Shown here in pieces: positions 63,714 to 64,000 of a stretch of 64,000 bases of DNA. Source of the DNA: Paenibacillus segetis (GTDB taxonomy: Bacteria > Bacillota > Bacilli > Paenibacillales > Paenibacillaceae); NCBI RefSeq assembly GCF_014639155.1, contig NZ_BMFT01000002.1:310001-374000 (forward strand). Reading direction: 5' to 3'. The notes beneath the pieces are model-generated. The model saw nothing but the letters and a program-made list of their open reading frames with translations. It ran no database searches and was not told where the DNA came from. Both the position numbers and the translations under genes were made by a program. Numbering within the stretch: the stretch's first letter is position 1; each line of letters starts with the position of its first letter.

Positions 63714-63922
63714 GTTTTAAAAACTATGCGCTATAGGTTAGTATAGCATCGCAAGTTATTTTATTGGTTCAATTGATTGGACATTTAACAGGAGCCTTTG
63801 ATTTAATCGATCTGATGAAGCAGAACATTCTAGCGATTGTGGATGTGGTGCTTGGTCTACTGTCAACACTCGGAATTATCACAAATCCAACAAAGCCAAA
63901 GAGTGGCGGGTACAATTTATAA
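63714..63922 (+). pseudogene. Broken second copy of the holin-like gene
   Basis: This 209-bp stretch repeats 62658-62866 with 11 differences by my count. One turns the tryptophan codon TGG into TAG (position about 63732-63734). The first five codons and the start are missing and replaced by unrelated sequence. Seven of the differences are silent and two residues change (Thr to Ile, Ser to Thr), so the copy diverged while still under selection and was broken later. Confidence 0.85.
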
Positions 63923-63939
63923 CAAGATCATGATGATCG

Positions 63940-63992
63940 TAAAAGACCCGGGAGGCGGAGACTTCATGCAAAGTGTCTATCTCTCGGGTCAC
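63940..63992 (+). terminator. Hairpin terminator after the broken holin copy
   Basis: GACCCG-GAG at about 63945 pairs with CTC-CGGGTC, with AGAC/GTCT inside, followed by weakly T-rich sequence. Confidence 0.6.
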
Positions 63993-64000
63993 TATTTATA

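Noticed and set aside
62642..64000. Prophage remnant
   Set aside because: Only holin-like sequences are present; there are no lysin, structural, integrase or repressor genes nearby.

Overview
The window looks like chromosomal DNA of a Gram-positive, low-to-moderate G+C Bacillota, most probably a Paenibacillus. The evidence is the strong purine-rich ribosome binding sites with frequent TTG and GTG starts, YesM/YesN-type two-component control of a CUT1 sugar ABC transporter that lacks its own ATPase, a guanidine-I (ykkC) riboswitch in front of an SMR pair, a ComA-like response regulator and a large secreted multi-domain glycanase. There are no rRNA, tRNA or CRISPR loci, and no complete prophage or insertion sequence.

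Layout. 1-9.5 kb: small-molecule transporters, GNAT and aminoglycoside-type acetyltransferases, a guanidine-riboswitch/SMR exporter unit, an acyltransferase-3 membrane protein and a GntP-like symporter. 9.6-10.9 kb: a DUF559-like PD-(D/E)XK nuclease fused to a winged helix. It is flanked on both sides by a 186-bp unit holding four 21-bp quasi-palindromes (8-5-8) with the same 50-62-52 bp spacing; this is the most unusual structure in the window. 11-21.5 kb: a membrane-anchored M28 peptidase, then an OmpR-type two-component system, a membrane protein of unknown function and an AEP/iron-type ABC importer with a fused double permease and two paralogous binding proteins. 21.6-30.7 kb: a MerR regulator, a REC-PAS-kinase with a ComA-like regulator, a chemoreceptor-CheW-CheA set without CheY, and a PhnP-like MBL hydrolase.

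30.8-47 kb is a glycan utilisation locus: YesM/YesN sensor pair, lipoprotein binding protein, two permeases, Gfo/Idh oxidoreductase, GH31 glycosidase, a 1450-residue secreted GH16 enzyme and a GH35 beta-galactosidase. The GH31 and GH16 coding regions are visibly more G+C-rich than everything around them, which suggests separate acquisition. 47-64 kb is mostly housekeeping (threonine synthase, SDR, LysR, GreA, RlmN, a TRM11-like methyltransferase, oleate hydratase, DbpA helicase). Interspersed are an MFS/TetR drug-efflux pair with a visible operator, a MarR/ArsA-ATPase/small-protein unit with a shared operator-like sequence, and a holin gene whose broken second copy lies beyond a peptidase E gene.

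In the glycan locus the likely flow is: the secreted GH16 enzyme cuts a polymer outside the cell, the ABC importer takes up oligosaccharides with a shared ATPase encoded elsewhere, and GH31, GH35 and the oxidoreductase process them inside under YesM/YesN control. Start codons were chosen by ribosome binding site, so several genes are shorter than their longest open frame.
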